Shown here: one piece after another, positions 37,401 to 47,838 of the stretch
Layout of the letters: each line of letters begins with the position of its first letter
Numbering within the stretch: the first letter of the stretch is position 1
Assembly (NCBI GenBank): GCA_022605955.1
Contig: JAKCOZ010000007.1
Span: 35,876,991-35,940,990, forward strand
Direction: 5' to 3'
Length of the DNA: 64,000 nt
Source: Rallus limicola
Lineage: Eukaryota > Chordata > Aves > Gruiformes > Rallidae
Program-made: the position numbers and the translations under genes
Notes under the pieces: generated by a model
What the model was told of the DNA's origin: nothing
The model's input: only the letters and a program-made list of their open reading frames with translations
Database searches by the model: none

Positions 37401-40400
37401 TTCGGGGTCAAGTGACAGTTTTCATCATGAAATTAGAGCCAATTTGTAAATCTAACACAGGAGAGCTCGTTAATCCCTTCCCCTCTTTACTTTGGGTACA
37501 GAAAGAAGATGTAGACCAAGGAATGTGTTTCTGACGTATGGGATATGCAACCAAAACACTTTAGATTTCTAAAAAGGAAACATGCACACATTGCATGTTT
37601 TGCTATAACATTCTATTATGTTTTCAGCAAAGCAATACAGTCCATCAAGACTATTTTAAAGCTTTCAAATATACTTAATCCTCAATTACCAACTCATGCT
37701 TTTATTTTCATTTATAATATTATGCCTGTTAAATACACTTCCTTTCTCTTGCCTCAGAGCCAAAGGAAGATCTTCATAGCTTTTAAAGAGGATTTAAATC
37801 ACTTTTACCTTGCTAGGATACAGTATACTTAAGAAATTTAATATACTAACACCTGCATATGCCTTTTATTTAAATACTGAAGCTCAAATATTTGTGAGCT
37901 TTAAATGTGGTATTGAAGTGCTGAGTTTCAAACCTCCTTTGCCCTGATGTTACATAGCCACTTTTACTCTAAAATAGCTATTTCCATTCATCTTAAGTTC
38001 TAAAACAGCAATGCCTATCTTTCCAGCTTTTTAAAAATTTTAATCCTTCTATTTTAATTAAACAGTATTAAGAAAGAGGGTCCCCAATCCAGGTTGGGAG
38101 TTGGGTACATCAATAAGTATGTCAGCTTTAGATGTACATTTAAGTGACTCTAAGGTGGAAGCCAGAAACAAAATTCTGGTGCAAGAACTGAAGCAGGCTA
38201 TCACAACAGCTCTGCTCAGAGATTCTTCCTAGTCCGATTAGCACTGGGTCACACCACCCTGCAAAAGCACAAAACAGAGGTTTCCCTATCCCTTTCCTTC
38301 AGGGACCTGGAAGGTTGAGGAAATCCATGTAACATGCTGCAAAGCCCTAAAGTGCATCTACCAATGCTCATGGGAAACCCACCCCACTATGCCACGAGGA
38401 CCACCCAACTTGTCTCCTGTTGCAAGTCAGCTCTTTCCTCCCTTCCTGCCTGCAAAAGGAGGAAGGAAAGCAGAAGTGGCCCTTGCATGCTGATGCATAT
38501 AGATGGCCATGAGCTACCAATTGCAAGGGACAAAGTCATCTCTGCCACCTACAGCTACCACACAGCTCAGGGTTTTGCTTAGGAATCAAGAAAGTAGCCT
38601 CCTGATGGACTGTTCTCTTCTGAAACACAAAGCAAAGAATTATATACAGTGATGAGAAGCCAGGTCTCCACTGTCTCCAGAACTACCAAGCTTGAGAATA
38701 GGCAAATATGTCAAACTGAAAACACAATTAAAACATCTTTGGAGCCAGCATAAAGTAGCACAGGGCATGCACCAGTTTATCATTGTGCTAAACCAGGTCT
38801 GATCAGGTCTGATCTGTCTCAGGGGACAGGGGACCTTCACTTAAATTTCCCGGTCGGTGCTGCAGACAGACATATAGTGCTGACTAGAGATAGTTCAGGG
38901 CTGTCAGTTCTTCCTTCTCTTGTCTTGGCCACCCCCTAGTAACTCCTTGAAAGTTTTCCTCCTAGGAATAGCCACACATGTCTTGCAGTTGTACTTTCAG
39001 GAGGGCAATATGGCACTATATGGCTTAAAGGAAAAGTATGTTGAACTCAAGGCTAGCTAAAAGAACATACGAAGTGAGTCTAGTACTTTCCAAGTATGAA
39101 TAATTAGATAAATTTTATTCTTGGACCCAACACACCTCACAGGCAATCACTACTTTTTTTCCACTAGTGGCAGAAACAGTTAACAGCATAACTTGTCCTC
39201 AAGTGATATGTTGGACACACACATCCACACAGAGACACTAAATAAGAGGTTCCATCCTGTTAAGTGGTGATCTCCACCTTCCCTGGTCAGGTCCATCCTC
39301 CTCCCAAGTGTGGTTCATGGGACAGAGGCTCATTCAGAGCCCACAGGTTTCAGTGGTATTTTGACCTAAGGTCACTCAGGGCTGACACCAAAACTCGTGT
39401 GCTCCAGGGACACATATGACCTTCTCCAATGAATGAAATAATCTCTCTTAGCTCCAAACCACCTTTTCCATAGAGCAACCAAAGAAGAACTGGTAGCATA
39501 CTTGTTTGAAGGACCAAAGCTAAGACTCCTTCTCAGCAGCAGTTCTTAATGTTAACAGATTGAGACTGTTCTACATTTTTCCTTCCTGAACTAGAACAAC
39601 AAAAGATTAAACTCAAAGAAAGATCATTAAAAAAACGAGAGCTGGCAGAACAGGGCTAAATGACAAGAACTGCTGGTCTGGATTACTGACTGTTAATCCA
39701 AAACATTGGAAAAATCCAAAAAGGCTTAGAGAATTTGATCTTGCAAGTTACAAATAAATAAATATACATGGTTTACAAACCAAGCAAATTTATTACAAGA
39801 ATAGAAATGAAATATGGGTCACTGCTTAATCAAAACACTGCAGTATTCCTGTTAGCAGGCTTAATCTGGGATTCAGATTTATTTAGAACAAGTGATCAAT
39901 CTGGTCCCAAACAGAAAGCTTCTCCCATGCTGTGCAGAGTCCTGCAGGAAGCCACATGACGACAACTGTAACTTACATTCATCAAGACCTCAGGCAGTAG
40001 ATTTCATCATTAGGAAGGATGAGAGGGAAGATGCAGGATTAATGTAAAGTACAGTTTACTACAGAAGTGAGAGCCAACAGAAGATGATAAAGACATTTGA
40101 GCCAACTGTCTCCATTTCCCAGGAAAAGTCTGCTGAGCTTGTTGGATTTTTAACAGATTTGTACAGCGCTGAATAAAAATATAGACAGGTGTAAATAAAA
40201 TGCAACATGCCACAGTGTATAGAAGAGTTACTTATTCCAAGGACCCCCAGCCCCATGAGCTTGGCTGAGGCAAACTGGGGTAAACGGGGCTTCTCTATGG
40301 AGTTGCCATCCCTGGAAGTATTTAAGACAGGTAGATGCAGTGCCTCAGGACATGGTTTGGTGGTAGTTTTGGCAGGTTACGTGAATGGTTGGACTTGATC

Positions 40401-43400
40401 TGAAAGGTCCCATCCAACCAAGACAATTCTATGGAATTCAAGAGACCAGAGCAACTTAATAGCTCTCCTTATTCCTGCACAACCAACCTTCCTCCACCTC
40501 CTTCATAAAAAGGCACCTGTTGAGCCTCTCCTCCCAGCACATCCTGTTTCCTGCCCCCAATGATGGCAATTCAGTGCTCAGTCTTTGTTGAGGTAGGTAC
40601 AAGCTCATTGGTCTCACACACACACCCCCCCCACACCCCTCCCCCAACCCCCAAGTGCAACCCAGCCCACCTCCAACAGCCATGCATCTCCTTGGTCTTA
40701 TCTGAGGAATCAGTGAGGACAAATGTCAGTCAGAAGCCCAAATGGTGATGAAATAATACACAAGAGGAACTAAGAGAGCTACAAAGTCACCTCTCAACCT
40801 CATGACACACGTGGAAACTAGAAAGCCACTGACCTAGTTGTGCACTTTCTGAACTCTTACAGTCTGCCTGTGAAAACAGAGAGAAACTGCCACTGACTGC
40901 TTAGTGCCTTCCACCTCTCCCTAGGCTTCAGAGATCTCTTGGAAACTTTCAACAGCATAACAGGATACATCAAGAGGGATGTTTTCTGTGAGGAAATGCG
41001 CACACACACTACTATTGAAAGCAAATTAACTGGGGAAAGCATGTGCCTATGTGGGAGGGGAGTATATTGCTTTCACTGCCACTGCAGAAGAATGTCATTC
41101 TCTTAGCAAGAACAGAGCTGCTTGCAACCCTGCCACCTCTTTTGGATGAAACTTTCTCAACTTCAGTCTGAAAAGACCTCCTGTTGTCCCCTTCACATGG
41201 CTACCCCAGCGCCCTATTCAGACCCCTCTCCCACAGTAACAGTACTGCTGGTGAGTACTCAGTCACTTCTGATCACATCTTACTGTTCTCAAATGTCAAT
41301 TCAGTTTCCCCTTATACCAAAAAAAGAAAAGAGCTTTACTTGCCTGAACATCGAAGTCTGGGAGGAGGCGAGTGATTGCCTGTAAAGAAATTTTAAAGCA
41401 TTAATGCAGGTAACTTTGGCAGCTACAGAAATTTGTGCTGGGACATGTGTCCTCCAACCCACTAGTTCTGCAGCCAAGAGCTGTCCTGTCCCCTTCATTC
41501 ATGCTCTTGCTGAACACCCAAACATACCCAAAGGTAAGAGCTTTTACCCACTAACCTTCATGGAGAAGATGAAAGCAGTAAAATACTAGATTACTGACCA
41601 GAAAAATAAAGCACAAAATAAATACATCATCAGCTCTTGTTAAATCACAGGGTGAGTCAGAGCAGTAAACATTGCTTCATGGGACAGCCAACAGCCAAAC
41701 TCAGTGTCATCTAGGATGGAAAGCTGTTCCTTGAGCTGTCTGAGCATGTGCTGAGCACTTGCAACTCATGTAAGCAGTCATTACTGAGACTTGGTTACAT
41801 GATAGGAAAGTTTTTATCCTAACCAAAAAGTTTTTATCCTAACCTGCTGTGTTTGGGAGGCTGTATGGACAGAGAGGCCCATTCCAACCTGTGACCAGCC
41901 ACTGCTACTACTGACAGGCTCCTATGTCTGTCTAGGATTTCCACAAGAGGAGTAAAGTAAACATCCTCCCCAACTCCAGCAGTCTAAAAGGTTCATAGCT
42001 TCTTCCCTTGTAGTGTCTTACAGTCACCTCCTTTTATTAACCTGGAACAGGTTGCCCAGAGAGGCGGTGAAGGCCCCATCCCCAAAGGCATTCAAGGCCA
42101 GGTTTGATGGGGATCTGAGCAATCTGATCTAGTGAAGACGTACCTCCTCATGCTCACTGCAGAGGAGTTGGACTAGACAACCTCTAAAGGTCCCTTCCAA
42201 CCTTAGACGTTCTATGATTCTATTAAAAGGAAGAAGTTGTCAAGCTCATATTTCCACTAGAGGACTGTAAACAGAGGACAGACACTAATGCTTGGTAGAC
42301 TGCAGAGCATGACAGAGAAGCCAAAGTTTGAAGCTTTTTACGTCTGTACTTTTTCAATCTGGCAGGGAAGTCACATAGCCCCCAGAAGCCCAAGTAAACT
42401 AAGGTTGGAAGGCACTGGATGCAATATAGCTGCTGCTTTGGGCAATACCACCTCAGATGGCAGACCTCAAAGCATGCAGTCCAACCTGTAACTACAACAG
42501 ATCACAAGAGCCATCACCTTTCGGTAATTAGGCAATATCTTGTATATACAAACAAGTATCTAAAGAGATGGCTGAGCTCATGGAGGTTTTTATACAGCCT
42601 GAGCTTTAGACAATGTCCTTTTGTGAAAATCTTACTATACTGTGAGTCTTGTGACCTTTTAAACAAAACTCATTTCATATACTGGTGTTTCAGTGGGATC
42701 TAGAATTGAAAGGAATAAGTAGACATGGCATCTGTCTAGACAGCATACAAAATAAGGCCCCATCGCTGTCCAGGAACGACTCAGCTGTAGAAGCAGCATA
42801 GGCACAACAAGCCTGGATGCAACTGTTAGCCCTGGTACATGCTGAATGCCCTTCTGGGCAATCTTTTCTACTTTCTCAAAACACATTAATTAACTTCCTT
42901 CGTTCTATGTTAAGAAGTGCCACAGAGGAAATCAAGCTCTCTACTAGTTTCCTCATGCAGACAAAACATGAATAAAAGCATATAGGTTTAATTGTCAAGA
43001 TACCAACTTTTGATCTGTGCTACAGAAACCCAGAAAGTTAATTAAGTTTTCTTAAGACAATCCTGAACTTTGAAGCAAAAGCATTTGAGTACCCATAGGA
43101 CTCCTGCTTAGAATCTGCATCGCTTTGCTACAACTGAACCATCTTGGCATTAAAAAGGGATCTTAGTTTCTCAAAACTTTGAGTGCTGCATTCACTGGTG
43201 TCCAAACAAACTCTGCTTTCATGAAATGTCCTTGGCAAAGGAGCTGTGTTTAAAGTTTCTCTAGCCATTTCACTGCAGTCACAAGTGGAAATGATTTTCT
43301 GAAGTGTTTGCGCAAAAGTGGTAGGGAATAAAAAAAAAAGAAAGTAGCAGATAGAGCAAGGAATAGTTCTGGTTTAAAAAAGAAAAACCCAACATGTTTA

Positions 43401-44210
43401 TGTACATCATTATCATGAATTACAATCATAGGGAACAAAAAAAGACTGTTTTGAGTCAGGAAAAACCCTGGGAGGTTCCTTCACGTATTACAGTGAACTC
43501 TTTGCCAGGAACACACCAAAGCAGAGCACTGCTACAAACCCAGAGGCTGTGGGTAGAATTTTGGAGCAGATTGGTGCAAAAACCAGATGGAAAGAAGGAC
43601 AACAGGATGAAGCAAAAGGCAGCTGAAGATGTTTCTATGCTGCAACCCAGAGGAATGGCTGAGGTTTGTGCATTCCCAGCCAGCTACAGACCTGGCAGCA
43701 GTTTGGCTGTAACTCATAGCTCATTGTATCTGGAGAGGACTAGATGGGGTGGTCATACCTCCAGACTCGGATGTGCCCAGAGGAAAAGTAAAGGCTTCCT
43801 TTTCCTTCTTGAAAGGTAACTAATAGAGCAAAGGTTGTTTCTCTGCCCTGAGAAGTCTATAGGATATACTTCAGATCACCCAACTGATAGCATTCAAAAT
43901 AGCTGAAGACACACAGAGATGTTACTATTCACAGCACAAAAGTGTCACCACCAAGTTAACAATAAATAAAAGAATAAGAAAGACCAAATATTTAAGGTTT
44001 GGTTTTGCATTACTAAAAAAATCCCCCTCTTCCCACCTCCGTTCCTCTTACTTGTCCCTGATACGTTTGAATTAATCCATTAACACACACACAGTCCCAA
44101 TGGCAGCCCAGAATCAAAACACACAACTACTAAAGCTGTAAAATAATTACCTCCTCCTTCTCCACCAGAGGTTTCACCTCTGCAAGGTGAGCATCCTGGA
44201 ACTCTGACAT
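19143..44210 (-). CDS. NDRG1: NDRG1, N-myc downstream regulated 1 (complete, 15 coding exons)
   Basis: NDRG1 is a cytoplasmic and membrane-associated stress-response protein (hypoxia, differentiation, myelin maintenance, vesicle recycling), phosphorylated by SGK1 and GSK3. It has the alpha/beta-hydrolase fold of the NDR family but no catalytic activity. Coding exons on the - strand are 44151-44210, 41344-41379, 34186-34291, 32454-32574, 30394-30456, 28025-28085, 27490-27576, 26097-26153, 25103-25206, 24713-24769, 23830-23881, 23068-23115, 21464-21499, 20098-20149 and 19143-19408. They join without a frame break to 401 residues, against 394 in human. Core residues include [19 protein letters not shown] (from about 57), [10 protein letters not shown], the elbow [15 protein letters not shown] (135-149, no nucleophile Ser), [11 protein letters not shown] and [15 protein letters not shown] (319 on). 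Four RSHT decapeptides fill 339-378. The start ATG has A at -3. All introns are GT-AG except the one after residue 32, which is GC-AG. Confidence 0.96.
19215..19334 (-). repeat. NDRG1: Four tandem 30-bp units in NDRG1 exon 16 (decapeptide repeat)
   Basis: Translated units are [30 protein letters not shown] and [10 protein letters not shown], residues 339-378. Human NDRG1 has three such units ([10 protein letters not shown] type). Each unit here keeps R-x-R-x-x-T, the SGK1/AKT-type consensus, at about Thr345, 355, 365 and 375. The fourth has Asn at the -4 position where the others have Ser. Confidence 0.93.
20098..20149 (-). CDS. NDRG1: NDRG1 exon 15
   Basis: The acceptor is CTTTTGCAG and the donor GTAAGT. 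The exon is 52 nt, residues 297-313 plus one base: [17 protein letters not shown], the last helix of the hydrolase fold. The single trailing A joins TC of exon 16 to give Ile where human has Met. Confidence 0.96.
21464..21499 (-). CDS. NDRG1: NDRG1 exon 14 (36-nt microexon)
   Basis: The acceptor is CTGATTCAG and the donor GTAGGA. It encodes 12 residues, [12 protein letters not shown] (285-296), phase 0 at both ends, so skipping would keep the frame. It matches the human segment with Val for Ile. Confidence 0.96.
23068..23115 (-). CDS. NDRG1: NDRG1 exon 13
   Basis: The acceptor is CTTAATGCAG and the donor GTAATA. The exon is 48 nt, phase 0-0, [16 protein letters not shown] (269-284). It sits in the C-terminal half of the hydrolase fold. 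Confidence 0.96.
23830..23881 (-). CDS. NDRG1: NDRG1 exon 12
   Basis: The acceptor is CCTTGCAG and the donor GTGAGT. The exon is 52 nt. Its first base completes Gln251, then [17 protein letters not shown] (252-268). This is the strand-turn where hydrolases carry the acidic triad residue (VGDxSPA). Confidence 0.96.
24713..24769 (-). CDS. NDRG1: NDRG1 exon 11
   Basis: The acceptor is TTTTTTTAG and the donor GTAAGT. The exon is 57 nt: T completing Ser232, then [18 protein letters not shown] (233-250), then CA of Gln251. Confidence 0.96.
25103..25206 (-). CDS. NDRG1: NDRG1 exon 10
   Basis: The acceptor is TTCACTGTAG and the donor GTAAGT. The exon is 104 nt, residues 198-231 plus two bases: EEIHSN, then [19 protein letters not shown], then NSYN. 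It belongs to the cap-like helical insert of the fold. Confidence 0.96.
26097..26153 (-). CDS. NDRG1: NDRG1 exon 9
   Basis: The acceptor is GCTGTTCAG and the donor GTAAGG. The exon is 57 nt, phase 0-0, [19 protein letters not shown] (179-197). A second in-frame CAG lies seven bases inside the exon (ATTTCAG), but using it would shift the frame, so the outer acceptor is chosen. Confidence 0.95.
27490..27576 (-). CDS. NDRG1: NDRG1 exon 8
   Basis: The acceptor is TTGTTTTGCAG and the donor GTAAAC. The exon is 87 nt, phase 0-0, residues 150-178, containing [20 protein letters not shown], one of the best conserved NDR-family stretches. Confidence 0.97.
28025..28085 (-). CDS. NDRG1: NDRG1 exon 7 (degenerate nucleophile elbow)
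   Basis: The acceptor is TGCCGTGCAG and the donor GTAAGT. The exon is 61 nt: G completing Gly129, then [20 protein letters not shown] (130-149). GMGTGAGA stands where a hydrolase has GxSxG. The nucleophile Ser is absent, as in the rest of the NDR family. Confidence 0.97.
28086..30393 (-). other. NDRG1 intron 6
   Basis: A 2.3-kb intron with a CR1 fragment at 28805-29447, antisense to the gene. Apart from that, nothing was recognised. Confidence 0.8.
28805..29447 (+). mobile_element. CR1 LINE 3' fragment in NDRG1 intron 6
   Basis: The RT C-terminal part is readable (GILGCI, then [20 protein letters not shown]), followed by the CR1 3' UTR and the end GTTGGACTAGATGATCTTGG to TTGATTCTGTGATTG. 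It is 5' truncated with frame breaks. Confidence 0.9.
30394..30456 (-). CDS. NDRG1: NDRG1 exon 6
   Basis: The acceptor is TTGTTGCAG and the donor GTGAGT. The exon is 63 nt and begins with the last base of Gly108: [20 protein letters not shown] (109-128), then GG of Gly129. Confidence 0.96.
30457..32453 (-). other. NDRG1 intron 5
   Basis: A 2.0-kb intron with a short CR1 3' end at 30811-30865 and a 19-bp-period tandem duplication at 30957-30991. Nothing else was recognised. Confidence 0.75.
30811..30865 (-). mobile_element. Short CR1 3' end, reverse orientation
   Basis: AATCACAGAATCACAGGGGT followed by AGAAGGGACCTCAAGAGATC is the reverse complement of the CR1 tail. Only about 55 bp remain recognisable. 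Confidence 0.7.
32454..32574 (-). CDS. NDRG1: NDRG1 exon 5
   Basis: The acceptor is CCTTGTCAAG and the donor GTGAGT. The exon is 121 nt: AT completes His68, then [20 protein letters not shown] and [18 protein letters not shown] up to Gly108. The segment [11 protein letters not shown] is an NDR-family hallmark. Confidence 0.97.
32575..34185 (-). other. NDRG1 intron 4
   Basis: A 1.6-kb GT-AG intron with no recognised repeat or extra exon. Confidence 0.75.
34186..34291 (-). CDS. NDRG1: NDRG1 exon 4
   Basis: The acceptor is TCTTTTCCAG and the donor GTAAGT. The exon is 106 nt, residues 33-67 plus one base: [20 protein letters not shown] then [15 protein letters not shown]. It begins the NDR core fold. 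Confidence 0.97.
40285..40438 (+). mobile_element. CR1 LINE 3' end in NDRG1 intron 3
   Basis: It reads GGAGTTGCCATCCCTGGAAG, then GGTTGGACTTGATCTGAAAG, GGTCCCATCCAACC and a decayed AATTCTATGGAATTC tail. Orientation is antisense to NDRG1. Confidence 0.85.
40615..40648. repeat. CA/C-rich simple repeat
   Basis: CACACACACACCCCCC changing to ACACCCCTCCCCC; low-complexity sequence inside NDRG1 intron 3. Confidence 0.8.
41344..41379 (-). CDS. NDRG1: NDRG1 exon 3 (36-nt microexon with GC donor)
   Basis: The acceptor is TTTCTTTACAG. The exon is 36 nt, phase 0-0, [12 protein letters not shown] (21-32), matching human TITGLLQEFDVQ in position. The donor is CAG|GCAAGT, a GC 5' splice site with otherwise perfect consensus. 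No GT alternative is at the boundary, and exon 4 continues in frame. Confidence 0.92.
41807..41844. repeat. 20-bp tandem duplication
   Basis: AAAGTTTTTATCCTAACC occurs at 41807-41824 and again at 41827-41844, separated by AA, with no mismatch. It looks like a recent local duplication in intron 2. Confidence 0.85.
42041..42223 (+). mobile_element. CR1 LINE 3' end in NDRG1 intron 2
   Basis: CCTGGAACAGGTTGCCCAGA, then CCATCCCCAAAGGCATTCAA, and the tail GTTGGACTAGACAACCTCTA with TTCTATGATTCTATT are typical of the CR1 3' UTR. Confidence 0.88.
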
Positions 44211-44226
44211 GGTCAGTAGCTGATAT
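44151..44226 (-). CDS. NDRG1: NDRG1 exon 2: 5' UTR end and start codon (CDS 44151-44210)
   Basis: The donor is GTAATT at 44150. The coding part is [20 protein letters not shown] (1-20), with ATG at 44208-44210 and A at -3. Human has [20 protein letters not shown], so the N-terminus is one residue shorter. The first AG after the pyrimidine tract (CTTTCATCTTTCCAG) places the exon start at 44226. A second AG seven bases on would start it at 44219, changing only the 5' UTR. Confidence 0.93.
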
Positions 44227-47200
44227 CTGGAAAGATGAAAGAAAGAGATATCTGTTCTCAGCTCACATCAAAGATTAAATACAGGAACAAGATCCTGCTC
44301 CACCCAACCCTTACAGTGACCCACTGTCTCAGGTTATAGTTTGAAAGACCTTTAGAAGAAGGTTGAGTCTCTTGTAAAATGCCTCCCTGGTTCATTCCTA
44401 CACACACTCCCGCACAATATGAGATTAAACAAATGTTAAGGCTGCAAGATCAAATAAAAGTTTGGCAGCTTCAAAATAAAGAACCCTGGAGGAAATGGGG
44501 CAGGGGCCAGCAACCACTTTCTCCTGAAGCTAGCTTGTCTCTGAAATTATTATTTTTGATGTGGGGTCCCTCTCTATTCCCCCAGATCTTTACTGTACAG
44601 AAACAGAACTGGACACTCATCAGCACCATTTTACTCTCAGATTTGTGCTCCATTCTTTGCCACAGAAACACCTGCCTTGACCTGAACAAACAAACAGTAC
44701 CAAGTAAAACCAGTACATCTTTAAGTAGACACCAACAAGGTCTATGCAACAGCACTATGTCCAAAGCCCTCAAAGTAAGGAAGATTGCTGTTCTCCTGCC
44801 CTAGAAGACCAGTGTTGCAATACCCAACCCTCATCTATGGGAAGCTTGACTGCGAACCTGGACACAGCCACAGCCAAACCTGAAGGGCTGCAAAGCTGAG
44901 TAAATTGGGCTTTACATTCCATTTCTGTGGAGCTGGCTGGAAGATGTCCAATGTGTATTTGCCCACAGAAATGTTTTGGCTAAGGGGCACCCCCAACTCC
45001 AGCACAGTCATGGCACAGCCTGGAGTTATAACAATCTTAAACACTGAAGAAGTTTCATGCCAAAATGCTGAAGCACCCAATGCAAGCACAGAAGAGGTGA
45101 CTGCTGAGGCACAGAGCAGCAGGTTGGGCTGCTGGTATAGTGTCTTCTGTACCTGGACTGAGAGGCATCTCAGTTCAGCAACCATATCACTCCAAACAGG
45201 GAGGTAAAGAGAAGAGCATCATGTTTTCGGTTTCTTGATAGAGGTAAGGTGCCAAAGGCAGAGGGCTGCTCCCTGCAAAGCTCTGATGAACAAGCAGAAA
45301 TAATTCTCAATAGATACTAGAAGTGTTTTAACAGCAAGATGACAAACACAAGAGTCAAAGCATGTTTGGTAGCATATCCTCTGGCATGCTGGGGAAGTGC
45401 ATCTCCTGTTCACTTTGGCCAGAATTGGAAATGTATTAACTATAGAACTATAAGACAAATCAATTATTTACTCCAAGAAAAGCTTTGGACTGTCTCAAGT
45501 GAAGCATATGAATAAGTGTACTCATTGACTAAGCAAAGCTTCAGATATTTTAATTATTAACAGTTTTCCTGAAGATAAACATAAAACTGCAGCACACAAT
45601 TTAAATCAGATCTTTAAAATATGATTTTCCACCTCCTGACTTAAGTCAGATTTAAGCCAGTGAACTCTGTCTACATGAATGACTTGGTGGTCAAGGAGGT
45701 CCAGGAAGCCCCCAGAAGTATTCAGGAGGCTGGGAGGGTAGCAGCAGCGGTTTTATGTTGACCCTTAGTTTAACCTGATGCCTCCCTGCACAAAGATGCT
45801 CTAGCAGAAAAGTAAATGCTGAAAGTACACTGGTGTCCATACACATACAAACAGGTTCAGATTTGAGGAATCCTTCTTGCCTTCTATGCAATTTGAATGG
45901 ATTTTGGGTAAAGAATTAGGCCTCACCTAAAAAATTTAACCCCACCACTTGAGGCATGGGAAGAGGAACAAAACTGACCCCATTGCTAGTAATTTGTAAT
46001 CCACATTTACAACAAGGCACCAAAGATACTTAAACTGCCAGAAAATTCAAGACAGTTAATTCTTCAGTGGTCACTACTTCACCCCACCTTTTCTTTAGGT
46101 TTTCCAGTAAGTTTTGCCCATTAATGATTTCAATCAAAGAACAAGCAAAAAAATAACAAGTTCCCCAAAGTTCCAAGCAACTACAAGTGACATTTTAGAA
46201 AGTGTTACATATTTTCATAGTTACAGAAATCCATGTAATCTGCCATTCTACACAGTGAGCAATTGTGTGTGACAGAGGGAAAACAAATGCTGCTACAATA
46301 TTTGAAGGTCAGAAGTATTTACATGCAATTGCATCTACCTCATTAGATTTAACTTTTTTGCACTTGATCAAATCATTGAGGGAAGTAACACCTCAGTGTT
46401 GCACCTACTCCTGCAATAGGGACTGGAAGTACAAGATGTTTGTCTATGCTTTGCCTATGGGGTAAGAAAGAAAGAAGCAAGGTCCCCTGGAGTTTTCCCG
46501 TAAAAAGCAGCTTGGGGAACAAAGCCACAGCCCAGTGTTTGTGGAAGAAAGTTGTTTACATGGGATAGTTTCACGTTTTCAGGGACTCAGAGCACCGACT
46601 ACAAATGACTGAAAAAAAAACATGCCAAAAAGAACAAGATGGATGCCTTTTATAGCCTTAAAAACAATCCAGTTTTCATAATAGTTCAAAGTTGTTGCTC
46701 TATGTTTCCGAAAGAACCAGCACTAGGAAGTGCTGACCAGCAGATTACAGCACTGCTACGAAGTCTGCTGAACAAAAGCCCACCATGTACTAAGTTCTCC
46801 TTTTGGAAAGACACCAGATCTTAGAACCATGTTATGTTTTGGGAACAGGCATTTCCAAGCCCTGGGCTTTCCATCTCTGCATCAGAAATACCTGAAGCAT
46901 TCCTACCTTGTGATAAGGTGGCACAACATGCTATTTGTTCACGAGAGCCAGCAAACAAAGCCCCACTATCTGAAAGCACTGTGAAAACCATCTCATTTTC
47001 CAAAGAGAAAGATGCTGGGGAAATGGTTTTGTACCACCCATGTTCAGCACAAATTTTATGATCTCTAAATAGGTGCTTTGTGCTCACTCCCTTATGTGAC
47101 AGGGTAGCTTGAAACTAATGTAGCTGCATAACTCTCCTAGATAACCATACAAGCACGCCTTTATACGCATTGCAAAGCGCTTGTCTCACTGGTTTTCAAA

Positions 47201-47794
47201 AGACAAAGTTCATTTATTTCTGCAAGCAGTAGCATAAAGTTGCCAATTTGGAGAAAACCAACTTTTTCCCCCCCCACTTCACTTGGCCAGTTCAGCATCC
47301 AAAGAGCTCCTAAGTTCTCCTCTCCAGAACAAGCTGCCTCCAGGCAGCAGACAGACACCCACTACCCTACACCCCAATACCTGTTACAATTGCTGCTTGG
47401 AGGATTAAGTTTTAAGCCAATCATTTTTTTTTTCTTCTTAGTCAAAAATAAAGAAATAAACAAGAAAAAAATAAAGTGCACCTTGGCAGCTGGCAAAGCT
47501 TTTTAAAATTATTTCTCTACCTTTACCAAACAACAGGAAAGGCAGGAAACCAGCTTCTAGGAAACAAGGGGGATGAGAAGGGATCTGGACGATGCTTTGT
47601 TCACTAATGTCATTTGAGAAGGCTTTTCTGTACCCATTCCAGCCCAAACCCACTGTTCCAAAACAACCAGAACAAGTGTCATAACCAAAGGTAGCAGCTC
47701 AGGCATCAGTTACCGAGTCTGATTATTTTGCTCTTACAGGTTCCAAATATAACCCCTGTCCTTCTGCATCATCACTGCAGGAACAGTCTCCCCC

Positions 47795-47838
47795 GGGGCC
47801 TTGTTTTGGCAGCACCCTGGGGCCTTGTTTTGGCAGCA
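47795..47838. repeat. 24-bp tandem duplication
   Basis: GGGGCCTTGTTTTGGCAGCA occurs at 47795-47814 and 47819-47838, separated by CCCT, with no mismatch. Confidence 0.85.

Larger units (their letters stand above)
34292..41343 (-). other. NDRG1 intron 3 (GC-AG)
   Basis: A 7.1-kb intron that begins GCAAGT and ends CCAG. It holds a short CA run near 35573-35586, AT-rich sequence at 36.2-38.1 kb, a CR1 tail at 40285-40438 and a CA/C-rich tract at 40615-40648. No gene was recognised within it. Confidence 0.75.
41380..44150 (-). other. NDRG1 intron 2
   Basis: A 2.8-kb GT-AG intron with a 20-bp tandem duplication at 41807-41844 and a CR1 3' end at 42041-42223. No other element was recognised. Open frames such as 43394-43819 (+) have no support. 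Confidence 0.75.

Noticed and set aside
43394..44804. Two 141-codon + strand frames (43394-43819 and 44379-44804) near NDRG1 exon 2
   Set aside because: Both lie on the strand opposite the gene, in intron sequence (introns 2 and 1), with no domain or signal support.
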